From contig NZ_VDBO01000003.1 of the NCBI RefSeq assembly GCF_005930355.1, positions 124,001 through 188,000 of the forward strand: a DNA stretch of 64,000 nt. The letters are read 5' to 3'. The translations under genes and the position numbers were made by a program. The notes under the pieces are model-generated. The model was not told the origin of the DNA. It was given only the letters and a program-made list of their open reading frames with translations, and ran no database searches. Shown here in pieces: positions 48,559-57,102 of the stretch. Positions within the stretch are counted from its first letter, which is position 1. Each line of letters begins with the position of its first letter. The stretch is from Paenibacillus sinopodophylli. GTDB taxonomy: Bacteria > Bacillota > Bacilli > Paenibacillales > Paenibacillaceae.

Positions 48559-48587
48559 AGTATGTCCCCCACTTGGAATATATAAAC
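48559..48587 (-). promoter_or_regulatory. Sigma-F-type promoter of spoIIR
   Basis: GTTTA (48587-48583), 15-nt spacer, GGACATACT (48567-48559) on the minus strand. This fits the forespore sigma-F pattern GYWTA-N15-GGNNANANT, and spoIIR is a known sigma-F gene in B. subtilis. Confidence 0.6.
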
Positions 48588-48664
48588 CTAGCATTCTGTA
48601 TTTTGTTTATTTAGTAGACTAAGCCTGTACGATATAAGTGCAACTAAAACACTAAGATGGCTAG

Positions 48665-48713
48665 AGTGCGAATGGTACTTGCGAAGCTTAGCGTATGAAT
48701 TATCATTCGCACT
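48665..48713. promoter_or_regulatory. 10-bp inverted repeat upstream of the ECF sigma gene
   Basis: AGTGCGAATG (48665-48674) and CATTCGCACT (48704-48713) are perfectly complementary with a 29-bp gap, 86 bp before the sigma gene start. Operator or RNA structure; role unknown. Confidence 0.4.
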
Positions 48714-48798
48714 GCACAGCTGAACAGTCCACATAGTTGTAAAATTTAAATCTTACGCTATTCTATAAAGGTTGAAAGATGAAAGTGAGGATACCGAC

Positions 48799-49671
48799 AT
48801 GGATTTCATGAAGGCCTATGAAGAATACCGAACGCTGCTCCATTCCCTTGCTTACCGCATGCTCGGCTCATTCAGCGAAGCGGAGGATCTGGTGCAGGAT
48901 GTTTTTGCCGATTACAGTCAGCTAAACACCCAAGATATAACCAATGAAAAAGCTTATCTCGTACGGATGGTCACGAACCGCGCCATTAATCTCAATCAAT
49001 CCGCCCGCAAAAGACGCGAGGTTTACGTTGGAGAGTGGCTGCCCGAGCCGGATATCGACCATGATCTGCTCGATCCCGCAAAGCTGTTCGACCAGCATGA
49101 GTCCATCTCCTATGCCCTCCTGGTTATGCTTGAGCAGCTAACCGCAGTAGAGCGGGCCGCATTTATACTAAGAGAATCGCTCGCCTATGAATACGACGAA
49201 ATCGCTGCTTGCCTGCAGAAGACAGAAGCCAATTGCCGAAAGATCGTCAGCCGGGCCAAAGAAAAGCTGCAGAAAGACCGCGAGCAGCTTCCCGCCAATA
49301 CAGCCGAGGCCCAGCCGCTGGTTACTGCGTTCATCGAAGCCGCTGCCTCCGGCGACTTCAACAAGCTGGTTGCGCTTCTCACCGAGGAAGCTGCACTTAT
49401 CTCCGATGGCGGCGGCAAAGTACGGGCTGCGATTTTTACAATCATCAGCAGAGAGCGCGTCATTGCTTTTTTGAAAGGCGTCATCCCCAAAGCCTTCTTA
49501 GGCGACGGACACCAATTCACAGTCGTCAATGGGCAAGCTGGCGTCATTATCAAGCTGGACGGCATGCCCCGCAGTGTGATCAGCTTTCAGCTTGATACTG
49601 CTGGCAAGCATATCGAACGAATATTTGTGCAGCTTAATCCCGATAAGTTGAAACATGTGCGAATAGCGTAA
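48799..49671 (+). CDS. ECF41-group RNA polymerase sigma factor (SigJ-like) with SnoaL-like C-terminus
   Basis: A 290-residue sigma factor on the plus strand. Region 2 (YRTLLHSLAYRMLGSFSEAEDLVQDVF) and region 4 (LTAVERAAFILRESLAYEYDEIAACL) are followed by a ~100-residue SnoaL-like domain with the DGGGK motif (ISDGGGKVRAA). That motif defines the ECF41 group, where the C-terminal domain controls activity in place of an anti-sigma factor. The ATG at 48799 is preferred because GTGAGG lies 8 nt upstream; a TTG at 48772 is in frame. The next gene is a carboxymuconolactone decarboxylase family member, the classic ECF41 partner. Confidence 0.88.
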   Translation: MDFMKAYEEYRTLLHSLAYRMLGSFSEAEDLVQDVFADYSQLNTQDITNEKAYLVRMVTNRAINLNQSARKRREVYVGEWLPEPDIDHDLLDPAKLFDQHESISYALLVMLEQLTAVERAAFILRESLAYEYDEIAACLQKTEANCRKIVSRAKEKLQKDREQLPANTAEAQPLVTAFIEAAASGDFNKLVALLTEEAALISDGGGKVRAAIFTIISRERVIAFLKGVIPKAFLGDGHQFTVVNGQAGVIIKLDGMPRSVISFQLDTAGKHIERIFVQLNPDKLKHVRIA

Positions 49672-49703
49672 TTTCGTTCTTTCGAAATAAATAGTTGTCC
49701 TCT

Positions 49704-49730
49704 TGTCACAAACGAGCATACTGTTTTGTC
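49704..49730 (+). promoter_or_regulatory. ECF41-type promoter of the CMD-family gene
   Basis: TGTCACA (49704-49710), 16-nt spacer, TGTC (49727-49730). The group consensus is TGTCACA-N16-CGTC, so only one position differs. It lies about 70 nt upstream of the partner gene. Confidence 0.75.
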
Positions 49731-49798
49731 TTAGATACTGAAGACACGCAGGATGGCTGAATAGCCAATAAATCGGAGTATAGAGGAGAATGATTACC

Positions 49799-50236
49799 AT
49801 GACAGAAAGAATCGTTATCGCCACAGAGCTTCCCGCTGCATACCAAGCTATGTTCGGACTTGAGAAATATTTGGGAACAACAAGCATCAGCAAATCGCTG
49901 AAAGAGTTAATCAAAATTCGCGCTTCACAAATAAACGGCTGCGCTTTTTGTATCAACATGCATACGAAAGACGCAAGAGAGCTAGGCGAGACGGAGCAGC
50001 GTATTTACGCGCTGAGCGCTTGGCGCGATACACGCTATTTCACAGAGGCAGAACGGGCGGTGCTTGCCTTGACTGAAGCCGTCACCCTCATCACGAAAGA
50101 ACATGTTCCGGATGCCATTTACGAAGATGTCGCCCGCTATTTCGACAGCAAGCAGGTAGGTGAAATCATTATGGCCATCGTAACGATTAATGCTTGGAAC
50201 CGCATTGCAATCAGCACGAATATGATGCCGGAATAA
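49799..50236 (+). CDS. Carboxymuconolactone decarboxylase / AhpD-like family protein
   Basis: A 145-residue helical protein with the redox motif CAFCINMHTKDAR (CxxC...H) of AhpD-like peroxidase-associated proteins. The ATG at 49799 is chosen because GAGGAGAA lies 9 nt upstream. It follows the ECF41 sigma gene and carries an ECF41-type promoter, so it is the probable regulatory target. The in vivo substrate is unknown; a thiol-peroxidase or oxidative-stress role is inferred from the family. Confidence 0.88.
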   Translation: MTERIVIATELPAAYQAMFGLEKYLGTTSISKSLKELIKIRASQINGCAFCINMHTKDARELGETEQRIYALSAWRDTRYFTEAERAVLALTEAVTLITKEHVPDAIYEDVARYFDSKQVGEIIMAIVTINAWNRIAISTNMMPE

Positions 50237-50290
50237 ACGAGCAGCTCAGCTGGTTATCGGCTTGCGGGAGAAGCCTGCATGCCACAAGAT

Positions 50291-50380
50291 GAACCATCTG
50301 TCGCCGTCCTTTGGCGGCGCAGCGCGTTTCAGTCCAAGAAATATAGAGAGAGGACAATCCAATCATTTCCTTTCCTATAT
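50291..50380 (+). repeat. Dispersed two-hairpin element, copy E
   Basis: Left module GAACCATCTGTCGCCGTCC to GCGCGTTTCA; right module GAAATATAGAGAGAGGA to CCTTTCCTATAT. It is directly followed by a second, more degenerate copy. Confidence 0.75.
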
Positions 50381-50387
50381 GCAAGCA

Positions 50388-50481
50388 AAAACGCCTTCGG
50401 CGTCCTTTAGACGCTGAAGTAGCTTTGACGGTGAAATATAAGCCCTTTATAAGCGAACAAACTTATAAATGCTTATATTCT
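50388..50481 (+). repeat. Dispersed two-hairpin element, degenerate copy E2
   Basis: AAACGCCTTCGGCGTCCTTTAGACGC followed by GGTGAAATATAAG and, after a spacer, CTTATATTC. The architecture is the same as in the other copies, but the right arms have diverged. Confidence 0.5.
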
Positions 50482-50482
50482 A

Positions 50483-50527
50483 AAAAAAGGATGTCCTGAC
50501 AGCCTAATGGCTGCATGGACATCCTTT
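50483..50527 (-). terminator. Terminator of prmC
   Basis: AAGGATGTCCATGCAGCC pairs with GGCTGTCAGGACATCCTT, followed by TTTTTTT on the minus strand. Confidence 0.9.
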
Positions 50528-50537
50528 TGCTATAGAG

Positions 50538-51509
50538 CTAGCGCGGCTGTGACTGCGTCGCAATCACATGGCGTTCAATACCCGCATAATCGCTAATAAT
50601 GCGAATATCGTCCCACTCCGCGAGTGCACGCAGCATATCCGCTACAATGCGAGGCTGACCCATGCCGAGCTCGAAGGCGACGATACGCGGCAGCTGTACA
50701 AGCTGCGGGAGCTGCTCGATCATGCGGCGGTACGGCGTCAGTCCGTCCGCTCCACCCTCCAGCGCGAGATGCGGCTCATAGTCGCGCACCTCGCGCTGCA
50801 GCCCTTCCATGTCCGCCGACGGTATGTACGGCGGATTAGAGACGAGCACGTCGATGCGAAGCTCGGCGTACTGGGGTTCGCTCTGCTCATGCCCAGGTAT
50901 GAAGGGCATGAGCAGGTCGCCCTGCACGAGCGTCAGCCGATCCGCAGCTTCATGGCGGACGGCGTTCGTGCGGGCGACTGCTAGCGCATCCGGCGATAGA
51001 TCGGACGCGCACACGCGCCACGCGTGACGCTGCGAAGCAAGCGTCACGGCGATGGCGCCGCTGCCGGTGCCGACGTCGAGGACCGTCGGCATGAGCACTG
51101 CCTCGCCGCCCGGATCAACGGGCCAGAGCCGTTCGGCGGCGTCCAGCACCGCCTCCACGAGCAGTTCTGTCTCCGGCCGCGGAATAAGTACGGCCGGCGT
51201 GACCGTAAACGGCCGGCCATAGAACCACTGCTCGCCGATCATATATTGAACGGGCTCGCCTGCTGCCTTCCGGCGGATCAGCGTTTCCCATTCCACCAGC
51301 CGCTCCTGCGGAAACGGCTCACTCCCATCACGCAGCAGCGCTGCGCGGTCAGTGCCAAGCAGATGCATAAGCAGCAGCTCTGCATTATTGCGCGGCTCTT
51401 CAACCTGCTCTGCCTGCAGAATCATGCTTGCTTGCACCATGGCCTGCCTTATCGTCAGCGCTCCATTAAACCACGGCTCCTCCGATTGCATCCCCATCTC
51501 TCGCACCAA
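50538..51509 (-). CDS. prmC: Peptide chain release factor N5-glutamine methyltransferase PrmC
   Basis: A 323-residue SAM-dependent enzyme that methylates the GGQ glutamine of release factors. An N-terminal helical domain recognises the release factor; the SAM-binding motif VLDVGTGSGAIAVTLA and the catalytic NPPY (LVSNPPYIPS) are intact. The start is probably the GTG at 51509 (AAGGGA upstream), or the ATG four codons later. It lies downstream of prfA, its substrate gene, as in B. subtilis. Confidence 0.94.
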   Translation of the reverse strand: MVREMGMQSEEPWFNGALTIRQAMVQASMILQAEQVEEPRNNAELLLMHLLGTDRAALLRDGSEPFPQERLVEWETLIRRKAAGEPVQYMIGEQWFYGRPFTVTPAVLIPRPETELLVEAVLDAAERLWPVDPGGEAVLMPTVLDVGTGSGAIAVTLASQRHAWRVCASDLSPDALAVARTNAVRHEAADRLTLVQGDLLMPFIPGHEQSEPQYAELRIDVLVSNPPYIPSADMEGLQREVRDYEPHLALEGGADGLTPYRRMIEQLPQLVQLPRIVAFELGMGQPRIVADMLRALAEWDDIRIISDYAGIERHVIATQSQPR

Positions 51510-51586
51510 TTCCCTTCACAATCATATCCCTTGCTGCACACCAGCCAGCACCTACAGGCACCAAATGAATCGTCTTGAACCAAGGT

Positions 51587-51675
51587 GAAACGGCTATGGC
51601 CATCCTATGGCGACGCGCGTTTCAATCGGAGAAATATAGAAAGTACGAGCAAACTCATATGCTTTCCTATATTTC
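51587..51675 (+). repeat. Dispersed two-hairpin element, copy F
   Basis: Left hairpin GAAACGGCTATGGCCATCC to GACGCGCGTTTCA; right module GAAATATAGAAAG to CTTTCCTATATTTC. It lies between prfA and prmC, within a probable operon. Confidence 0.8.
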
Positions 51676-51737
51676 AAACAAAACGCCGAACCTCCGGTTG
51701 CTTAGCGTAAGCAACCATCAGTCCAGCGCCATAAGGT

Positions 51738-52808
51738 TTAAGCCATTTCACGTTCCATAATATCGGCTTGCTCCGCAATCGTAAGCGAGGAAATAACCTC
51801 TGTCAAATCACCGTTCATAACCGAATCAAGCTTATGCAGCGTCAATCCAATACGGTGGTCCGTCACGCGGCTTTGCGGGAAATTGTACGTACGAATACGC
51901 TCACTGCGATCGCCCGTTCCAACCTTGCTTTTGCGTTCGCCTGCATATTTCGCTTCTTCTTCTTGACGACGAACGTCGGAGATACGTGCACGAAGAACGG
52001 CAAGCGCCTTCGCCTTGTTCTCATTCTGCGACTTGCCGTCCTGACAGGTCGCCATAATGCCCGTTGGAACATGCAATACGCGTACCGCGGATTTCGTCGT
52101 ATTAACTGATTGACCGCCTGCCCCACTAGAACAGAACGTATCGACGCGAATATCCTTGTCAAAAATTTCGATCTCTACATCTTCAACTTCCGGCATAACA
52201 GCTACCGTTGAAGTAGAGGTATGAATACGGCCGCCTGATTCCGTGACTGGAATACGCTGTACGCGATGAGCGCCGCTCTCAAACTTCATTTTGCTGTATG
52301 CGCCTTTGCCTGTAATCATGAAGATAACCTCTTTGAACCCGCCAACGTCATTCTCACTGAAATCCATCAGCTCTACGCGCCAGCCTTGTGCGTCCGCAAA
52401 TTTTGTGTACATCCGGTACAGCTCATAAGCGAACAAAGCAGCTTCGTCTCCACCCGCAGCGCCGCGAATTTCGACAATTACGTTCTTGTCGTCATTCGGG
52501 TCCTTAGGCAGCAAAACAATGCGGATTTTCTCATCTAGCTCAGCTTGACGCGTGCTTAGCTCGTCGATTTCCATCTTCACCATTTCGCGCATTTCGTCAT
52601 CGAGCTTCTCTGCCTGCATCAGCTTGGCATCATCGAGCTGCTCGGTCACTAGTTTATATTCCGTAAAGGCATCATACGCCTCTTGTAAATCCGACTGCTC
52701 CTTGGAAAGCTCTCTGAGGCGCTTGGGATCACTGGATATATCTGGATCACACAATAGCTCACTAAGCTTCTCATACCGGTCTGCGAGTGCTTGTAAACGG
52801 TCAAACAC
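51738..52808 (-). CDS. prfA: Peptide chain release factor 1
   Basis: A 356-residue factor that terminates translation at UAA and UAG. The GGQ motif ([18 protein letters not shown]) is complete, and the PxT-type anticodon-like region lies in [17 protein letters not shown]. The GTG at 52808 is preferred since AGGTGA lies 6 nt upstream; an ATG two codons earlier overlaps that site. It probably shares a transcript with prmC. Confidence 0.96.
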   Translation of the reverse strand: MFDRLQALADRYEKLSELLCDPDISSDPKRLRELSKEQSDLQEAYDAFTEYKLVTEQLDDAKLMQAEKLDDEMREMVKMEIDELSTRQAELDEKIRIVLLPKDPNDDKNVIVEIRGAAGGDEAALFAYELYRMYTKFADAQGWRVELMDFSENDVGGFKEVIFMITGKGAYSKMKFESGAHRVQRIPVTESGGRIHTSTSTVAVMPEVEDVEIEIFDKDIRVDTFCSSGAGGQSVNTTKSAVRVLHVPTGIMATCQDGKSQNENKAKALAVLRARISDVRRQEEEAKYAGERKSKVGTGDRSERIRTYNFPQSRVTDHRIGLTLHKLDSVMNGDLTEVISSLTIAEQADIMEREMA

Positions 52809-52970
52809 GATCATTCACCTCTGTTTATTCCATTAGGATAATGTTTATTATACCATACCGCGCGAATTGTATCGACTGCTGGTTTTGATTGACAGCTTGC
52901 TTCTGCGCCCGAATTTTCAAACCTCTATACCTACATATGCCTGCCGAGCAGCCATGGTTACCTTAGCCGC

Positions 52971-53006
52971 AACAAAGCCCCGCAAGCGTTCAGCGCTTGC
53001 AGGGCT
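52971..53006 (-). terminator. Terminator of ychF
   Basis: AGCCCTGCAAGCG pairs with CGCTTGCGGGGCTT, followed by TGTTG on the minus strand, about 20 nt after the stop. Confidence 0.75.
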
Positions 53007-53024
53007 ATCGAATGGCCGATCCAG

Positions 53025-54125
53025 TTATACGTTGAAACGGAAGTGAATAACATCGCCGTCGCGCACGACATATTCCTTGCCCTCAAGGCGAACTTGACCC
53101 TTCTCGCGAGCCGCTCCCATCGAGCCTGCAGCAGCCAAATCCGTGAAGGAAACAACCTCGGCGCGAATAAAGCCGCGTTCAAAGTCTGTATGAATGACGC
53201 CCGCAGCTTGAGGAGCCTTAGTCCCGCTGCGAATTGTCCATGCGCGAACCTCTTGCACGCCCGCCGTGAAATACGTATACAAGCCAAGCAGCTTGTACGC
53301 GGAGCTGATCAGACGGTTAAGACCTGACTCCGACATACCGAGCTCCTCAAGGAACATATCTTTATCCTCGCCCTCAAGCTCAGCGATTTCTGCTTCAACC
53401 TTCGCGCTGATTGGAACAACGTCCGCGCCTTCAGCAGCAGCGAATTCACGCACCTTCTGCACGTATTCATTGCCATCCGAATTGGAAACCTCTTCTTCGC
53501 TCACGTTAGCGGCATACAATACCGTCTTCATCGTCAGCAAATGGAGATCACGAATAAGCAGTTTCTCATCATCGCTTAACTCAACGCTGCGCGCAGGCAT
53601 ATCGTTGTACAGAGCTTCCTTGACACGTTCAAGCACTTCAATCTCTTGGGCAACCTTCTTGTCTCCGCCCTTGAGGTTTTTGCGTGAGCGATCAATCTTC
53701 TTATCAACGGAATCGATATCTGCCAGTATAAGCTCTAAATTAATCGTCTGAATATCACTAATCGGATCTACTTTGCCCGATACATGCGTAATGTTATCGT
53801 CTTGGAAGCAACGAACAACGTGAACAATTGCATCCACTTCTCGGATATGCGCTAGAAACTTGTTGCCAAGTCCTTCGCCTTTGCTCGCGCCTGCTACCAA
53901 CCCTGCAATATCAACAAACTCGAATGCAGTAGGTACGATGCTTTTTGGTACGACAAGCTCAACCAGCTTATCTAGACGCTCGTCCGGTACTTCAACGACG
54001 CCGACGTTCGGATCTATTGTACAAAACGGATAGTTGGCAGATTCTGCACCAGCTTGTGTAATTGCGTTAAATAATGTCGATTTTCCCACATTTGGAAGAC
54101 CTACGATTCCAGCTTTCAATGCCAT
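53025..54125 (-). CDS. ychF: Redox-regulated ATPase YchF (Obg-family)
   Basis: A 366-residue ribosome-associated P-loop ATPase of the Obg family. Seen: P-loop GLPNVGKSTLFNA, switch FVDIAGLVAGASKGEGLGNKFL, a helical coiled-coil insert, and a C-terminal TGS domain (YFTAGVQEVRAWTIRSGT to GDVIHFRFNV). The ATG at 54125 gives the canonical MALKAGIVGLPN start. It stands alone with its own terminator. Confidence 0.95.
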   Translation of the reverse strand: MALKAGIVGLPNVGKSTLFNAITQAGAESANYPFCTIDPNVGVVEVPDERLDKLVELVVPKSIVPTAFEFVDIAGLVAGASKGEGLGNKFLAHIREVDAIVHVVRCFQDDNITHVSGKVDPISDIQTINLELILADIDSVDKKIDRSRKNLKGGDKKVAQEIEVLERVKEALYNDMPARSVELSDDEKLLIRDLHLLTMKTVLYAANVSEEEVSNSDGNEYVQKVREFAAAEGADVVPISAKVEAEIAELEGEDKDMFLEELGMSESGLNRLISSAYKLLGLYTYFTAGVQEVRAWTIRSGTKAPQAAGVIHTDFERGFIRAEVVSFTDLAAAGSMGAAREKGQVRLEGKEYVVRDGDVIHFRFNV

Positions 54126-54299
54126 GCGATAAGACACCCCTATTTTCCCGAAAGTAAACAACTCCAGCTATTATACCCTAGTGCCCCCTACATTGAAAGT
54201 CTAAACCGCTGGAATGATTCGTGCTTCGGCGGCAATACTACGTAAGCGGCAGGCACGCAAGTCACATCTAAGCGACTGAATGACGTGGGAGGTGATTAC

Positions 54300-54443
54300 A
54301 TGGAAAACAAGAAGCATAAAGGGAATTATACCGGTACAACGAATATGAAAGCGAAGAATCAAGACATGGCCTTCGTCAATGATACAATAGAGGATACCAA
54401 ATCCACCTCCAATTTCACGGCGGACAAAAAGAAAACCGATTAG
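54300..54443 (+). CDS. 47-residue hydrophilic protein of unknown function
   Basis: A short plus-strand gene with an excellent ribosome binding site (GGGAGGTGA, 5 nt before the ATG). The product is highly charged and polar, beginning MENKKHKGNYTGTTNM and ending FTADKKKTD, with no Cys or Trp and no hydrophobic segment. Its composition recalls small spore proteins, but no family is recognised. It is divergent from ychF and convergent with the SLH gene, and is followed by a bidirectional terminator. Confidence 0.65.
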   Translation: MENKKHKGNYTGTTNMKAKNQDMAFVNDTIEDTKSTSNFTADKKKTD

Positions 54444-54464
54444 CCCCTTCTCAAGCATGAAGAA

Positions 54465-54519
54465 GAAACGCCCGACGGCGTCCTTGCTATAGACGCCATC
54501 GTTGCAGCGAAACGTATAG
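54465..54519 (+). repeat. Dispersed two-hairpin element, truncated copy G
   Basis: GAAACGCCCGACGGCGTCC, TAGACGCC and GCAGCGAAACGTATAG match the left module and the first right arm of copy H (aligned on its opposite strand). The rest of the right hairpin is missing; the sequence runs straight into a terminator. Confidence 0.6.
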
Positions 54520-54559
54520 GCCCGAAACCAGCGACACTGCGATCGCCTGGTTTCGGGCC
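54519..54559. terminator. Bidirectional terminator between convergent genes
   Basis: GGCCCGAAACCA and TGGTTTCGGGCC form a perfect 12-bp stem. TTTCATTTCATTT follows on the plus strand, so it mainly ends the small plus-strand gene, and it probably also serves the SLH gene. Confidence 0.75.
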
Positions 54560-54578
54560 TTTCATTTCATTTATGCCG

Positions 54579-56960
54579 CTACATTCTAATCGGAGCTTCC
54601 TTCAGCTCAGCTCGAGACTGCAAATAACGGAAGAATGCAACGGAAGCTTCTCCTCGCGTCACCTGCTTCTTAGGTAAGAACTTGCCATCGGCAAGACTCA
54701 TGATTTGGAGACCCACGACGATTGCCGCTTGTCCTTTATTCTCGATTTGCGCAGAATCTTTGAACGATGACATAAAAATGTGATCGTAATTCGCAAGCGC
54801 ATTATAGCCCAGCGCACGCACGATGAGCTCAGCCATCTCATCGCGCGAAACCTTGCCGCTAGGGTTGAAAGAGCCGTCTCCGAGATCGATCAAATTCTGC
54901 TCCAGCGCTGACTCCACATATAAGAAATAACTAGAATCCGCAGCTACATCGTTGAAGGACGCTTTGGCGGTCAAACGCTCACCTGCAGCTATAATTGGCG
55001 AGTTCCCGCTGCTTCTTGCAAGCACCAGCATTTTGATCAATTCGCCACGCGTGACCGCTTCATTCGGACGTACTTCGCCGTTTTTCACATCAAGCGCCTT
55101 GTAAGCAACCATCAGCTCTAATTGACGCTGCGCCCAGTGGCCTTCGATATCCTTGGCCTTAGGCTTCTCGAGCTGCGTAACCTCGCCCGTCTCCCTGTTA
55201 CGCCAACTGCCCGTCTCTGCATCTAGAAATACCGCCTCGTCAATCAAACGTGGGATAAGCTGAAACACGAGCTCTGCTTCAGTATTCGTCTTAACCTTAT
55301 CACTTTTCACATCTCCAGAGGCAACCATCAGCTTGTATTTCTCAATCGGAAGCGGCTGACCGTTATAATAGAATTGCTGAACAAGGCGATACGTCAACTG
55401 AATCCGATAGTAGTCAAGCCAAGCAGCAACTGCTTCTCCCTTCCCAAGTACAGCTGGGGCTTGGACTGGGTATTCAAAACCCGATAGATAAGCATCATAG
55501 CTCGTTACTTCTCCCGTACTCGAGTCCACCGTCACACTAATGCTGTCATAATCGACTGTAGCACCATGAATTTGGTGGACAAAGCTGAAATAATACCTTC
55601 GGTTCTCGCCCGCTTGCAAGCTTTCATATTGTTTAGGGTCCGGCTTGATGAAATAGAGCTCATCCGCTAACCATGGCAAACGCTTCTTCACCGTCTCGAT
55701 CGCGAGAGCAGAAGCTTGCTCCAGCGTTACTTTCGGCGTACCGGATTGCCCATCGTTTGAATAGTAATAGTTATTGAAGCTTCGGATAGCGCCTGTACGT
55801 GCATCAACAGTGGCTGATGCAGATCCCGTTTCTTTACCGTCCTTCTTGATCATCCAATACAATTGCCAGAACGTCTCAGTCTTCCCAGTGCCCTCATCGT
55901 TCTGCTCGCTGTAATTAGAACCATTCAGTTCTGCTTCAGCAGGTAGCTTGAAAGCCGATTTCACCACTTCAACCGCTTGCTTCTCTGTAAAGTTGCCCGC
56001 CTTAGGCTCCTCGCCAAGCGGCTTTTCCGAAAGTGGTGTTGTGGATACCGTTCCCGCCGGGTAAGCATTCATGTTTTCGTCATCTTTCAAGCCGCCTGTA
56101 GAAGCATCGATTGCGAATGGAACAAGCCCATAACTGAGCTTTGGCACTCTTTTCCCTTGTACGTTGTAGGGAACGATATACGTAAGCTTAGGTGCAGCAG
56201 CCGCGCGTAGTTTTTCATTCGCCTGCTCTGCTGTAAGCACAGCTTCGATCTTGGGAAACTCAATCGTCTCATCCCACCGCAGCAAATAACTGCGCACATG
56301 CCCCTCACTGTCTACCTCGAGATCTATGTAGTTGTCTATGTAAGGAATTCCATTCTCGATTCGATCATAGCGGAGCGTGTGCAGCACTTCTCCAGTAAGC
56401 GGAGGAAGCAACTGCAAGCCATAATCAGGATTATATTGAATACGGTCCTTATAGTTCGCCCCAATCGACTGAATGAACCCAAGCGCTACCTGCTGCGCAC
56501 TGCTGCGCTCAACTTTGAGCGGGTAAGTCGGTTTGGATGAGGTATTGTCGTTGTATGATCTGAATTCCAGTAGTTGTCCGTTCTCCGCATGAATGCGGAC
56601 ATAAACGCTTCCCAATTGCTTGCCATTTACCTTTTTAACAAAGTCGAGTCCCCAAGAATTGCGCTTCTCAATGCTGATTAGCTCCTTGGACAAATTCGCC
56701 CCCTGAAGCACATAATCTTTAGGAATACTGACATACTGCCTGGCAAGCGCTTCGGCCTTTTCCTTCGATATGGCTGCATCAACCGGAGCCGTATTTGCTT
56801 CATCCATCGTAACTCCTCCTGACGCAGGCGCCGCTTCCGCAAGCGCACTCTTTTCTGCTTGCGATTGCCTGCTCTCGGCGAATGCCGAAGCAGGCAATAT
56901 GCTCATGAGCATCGCCGCCGACAGCATAACTGCAAGCTTCTTGCGATTATTTTTTCTCAC
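54579..56960 (-). CDS. YcdB/YcdC-repeat surface protein with SLH domains
   Basis: A 793-residue secreted protein. The GTG at 56960 is chosen because GGAGGG lies 8 nt upstream. A signal peptide (LAVMLSAAMLMSILPASAFAES) is followed by repeated PepSY-like YcdB/YcdC modules: KAEALARQYVSIP, EQANEKLRAA, KQAVEVVKSAF, EQASALAIETVKKRLPWL. Each contains a D-A-x-T-G-x-hydrophobic strand such as VDARTGAIRSF. The last ~190 residues form three SLH-like domains (EGHWAQRQL; FNDVAADSSYF; FKDSAQIENKG), which should bind wall polymers. The function is unknown; PepSY-like modules are often protease inhibitors, and this window also encodes an SLH protease. Confidence 0.85.
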   Translation of the reverse strand: MRKNNRKKLAVMLSAAMLMSILPASAFAESRQSQAEKSALAEAAPASGGVTMDEANTAPVDAAISKEKAEALARQYVSIPKDYVLQGANLSKELISIEKRNSWGLDFVKKVNGKQLGSVYVRIHAENGQLLEFRSYNDNTSSKPTYPLKVERSSAQQVALGFIQSIGANYKDRIQYNPDYGLQLLPPLTGEVLHTLRYDRIENGIPYIDNYIDLEVDSEGHVRSYLLRWDETIEFPKIEAVLTAEQANEKLRAAAAPKLTYIVPYNVQGKRVPKLSYGLVPFAIDASTGGLKDDENMNAYPAGTVSTTPLSEKPLGEEPKAGNFTEKQAVEVVKSAFKLPAEAELNGSNYSEQNDEGTGKTETFWQLYWMIKKDGKETGSASATVDARTGAIRSFNNYYYSNDGQSGTPKVTLEQASALAIETVKKRLPWLADELYFIKPDPKQYESLQAGENRRYYFSFVHQIHGATVDYDSISVTVDSSTGEVTSYDAYLSGFEYPVQAPAVLGKGEAVAAWLDYYRIQLTYRLVQQFYYNGQPLPIEKYKLMVASGDVKSDKVKTNTEAELVFQLIPRLIDEAVFLDAETGSWRNRETGEVTQLEKPKAKDIEGHWAQRQLELMVAYKALDVKNGEVRPNEAVTRGELIKMLVLARSSGNSPIIAAGERLTAKASFNDVAADSSYFLYVESALEQNLIDLGDGSFNPSGKVSRDEMAELIVRALGYNALANYDHIFMSSFKDSAQIENKGQAAIVVGLQIMSLADGKFLPKKQVTRGEASVAFFRYLQSRAELKEAPIRM

Positions 56961-57038
56961 TGCTTCACCCTCCAATGCATTTCCAATTTAATCATAAATT
57001 AGACGCAAGCTGCATGCAGGAAGTTGCAAAAATATGTT

Positions 57039-57078
57039 AAAAAAAGACTGCCGCGGTTTCATAACCGACAGCAGCCTT
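57039..57078 (-). terminator. Terminator of the glycosyltransferase operon
   Basis: AAGGCTGCTGTCGGT pairs with ACCGCGGCAGTCT, followed by TTTTTTT on the minus strand, 25 nt past the GT39 stop. Confidence 0.88.
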
Positions 57079-57102
57079 CTCCAATTTAAATGATATAAGC
57101 AG

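Larger units (their letters stand above)
48492..48798. other. Divergent intergenic region spoIIR / ECF sigma gene
   Basis: About 307 bp holding the spoIIR sigma-F-type promoter, an inverted repeat (48665-48713) and the leader of the ECF sigma gene. No additional gene is seen. Confidence 0.5.
50237..50537. other. Convergent intergenic region with two repeat copies and prmC terminator
   Basis: Between the CMD-family gene and prmC. Nearly all of it is accounted for by repeat copies E and E2 and by the prmC terminator. Confidence 0.6.

Noticed and set aside
49185..49565. Minus-strand 126-codon frame inside the ECF41 sigma gene
   Set aside because: A Ser/Ala-rich shadow of the conserved sigma factor; no independent evidence.
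50388..50481. Reading the E2 repeat as a transcription terminator of the CMD gene
   Set aside because: The stems lack T runs in the plus direction and match the dispersed repeat plan better.
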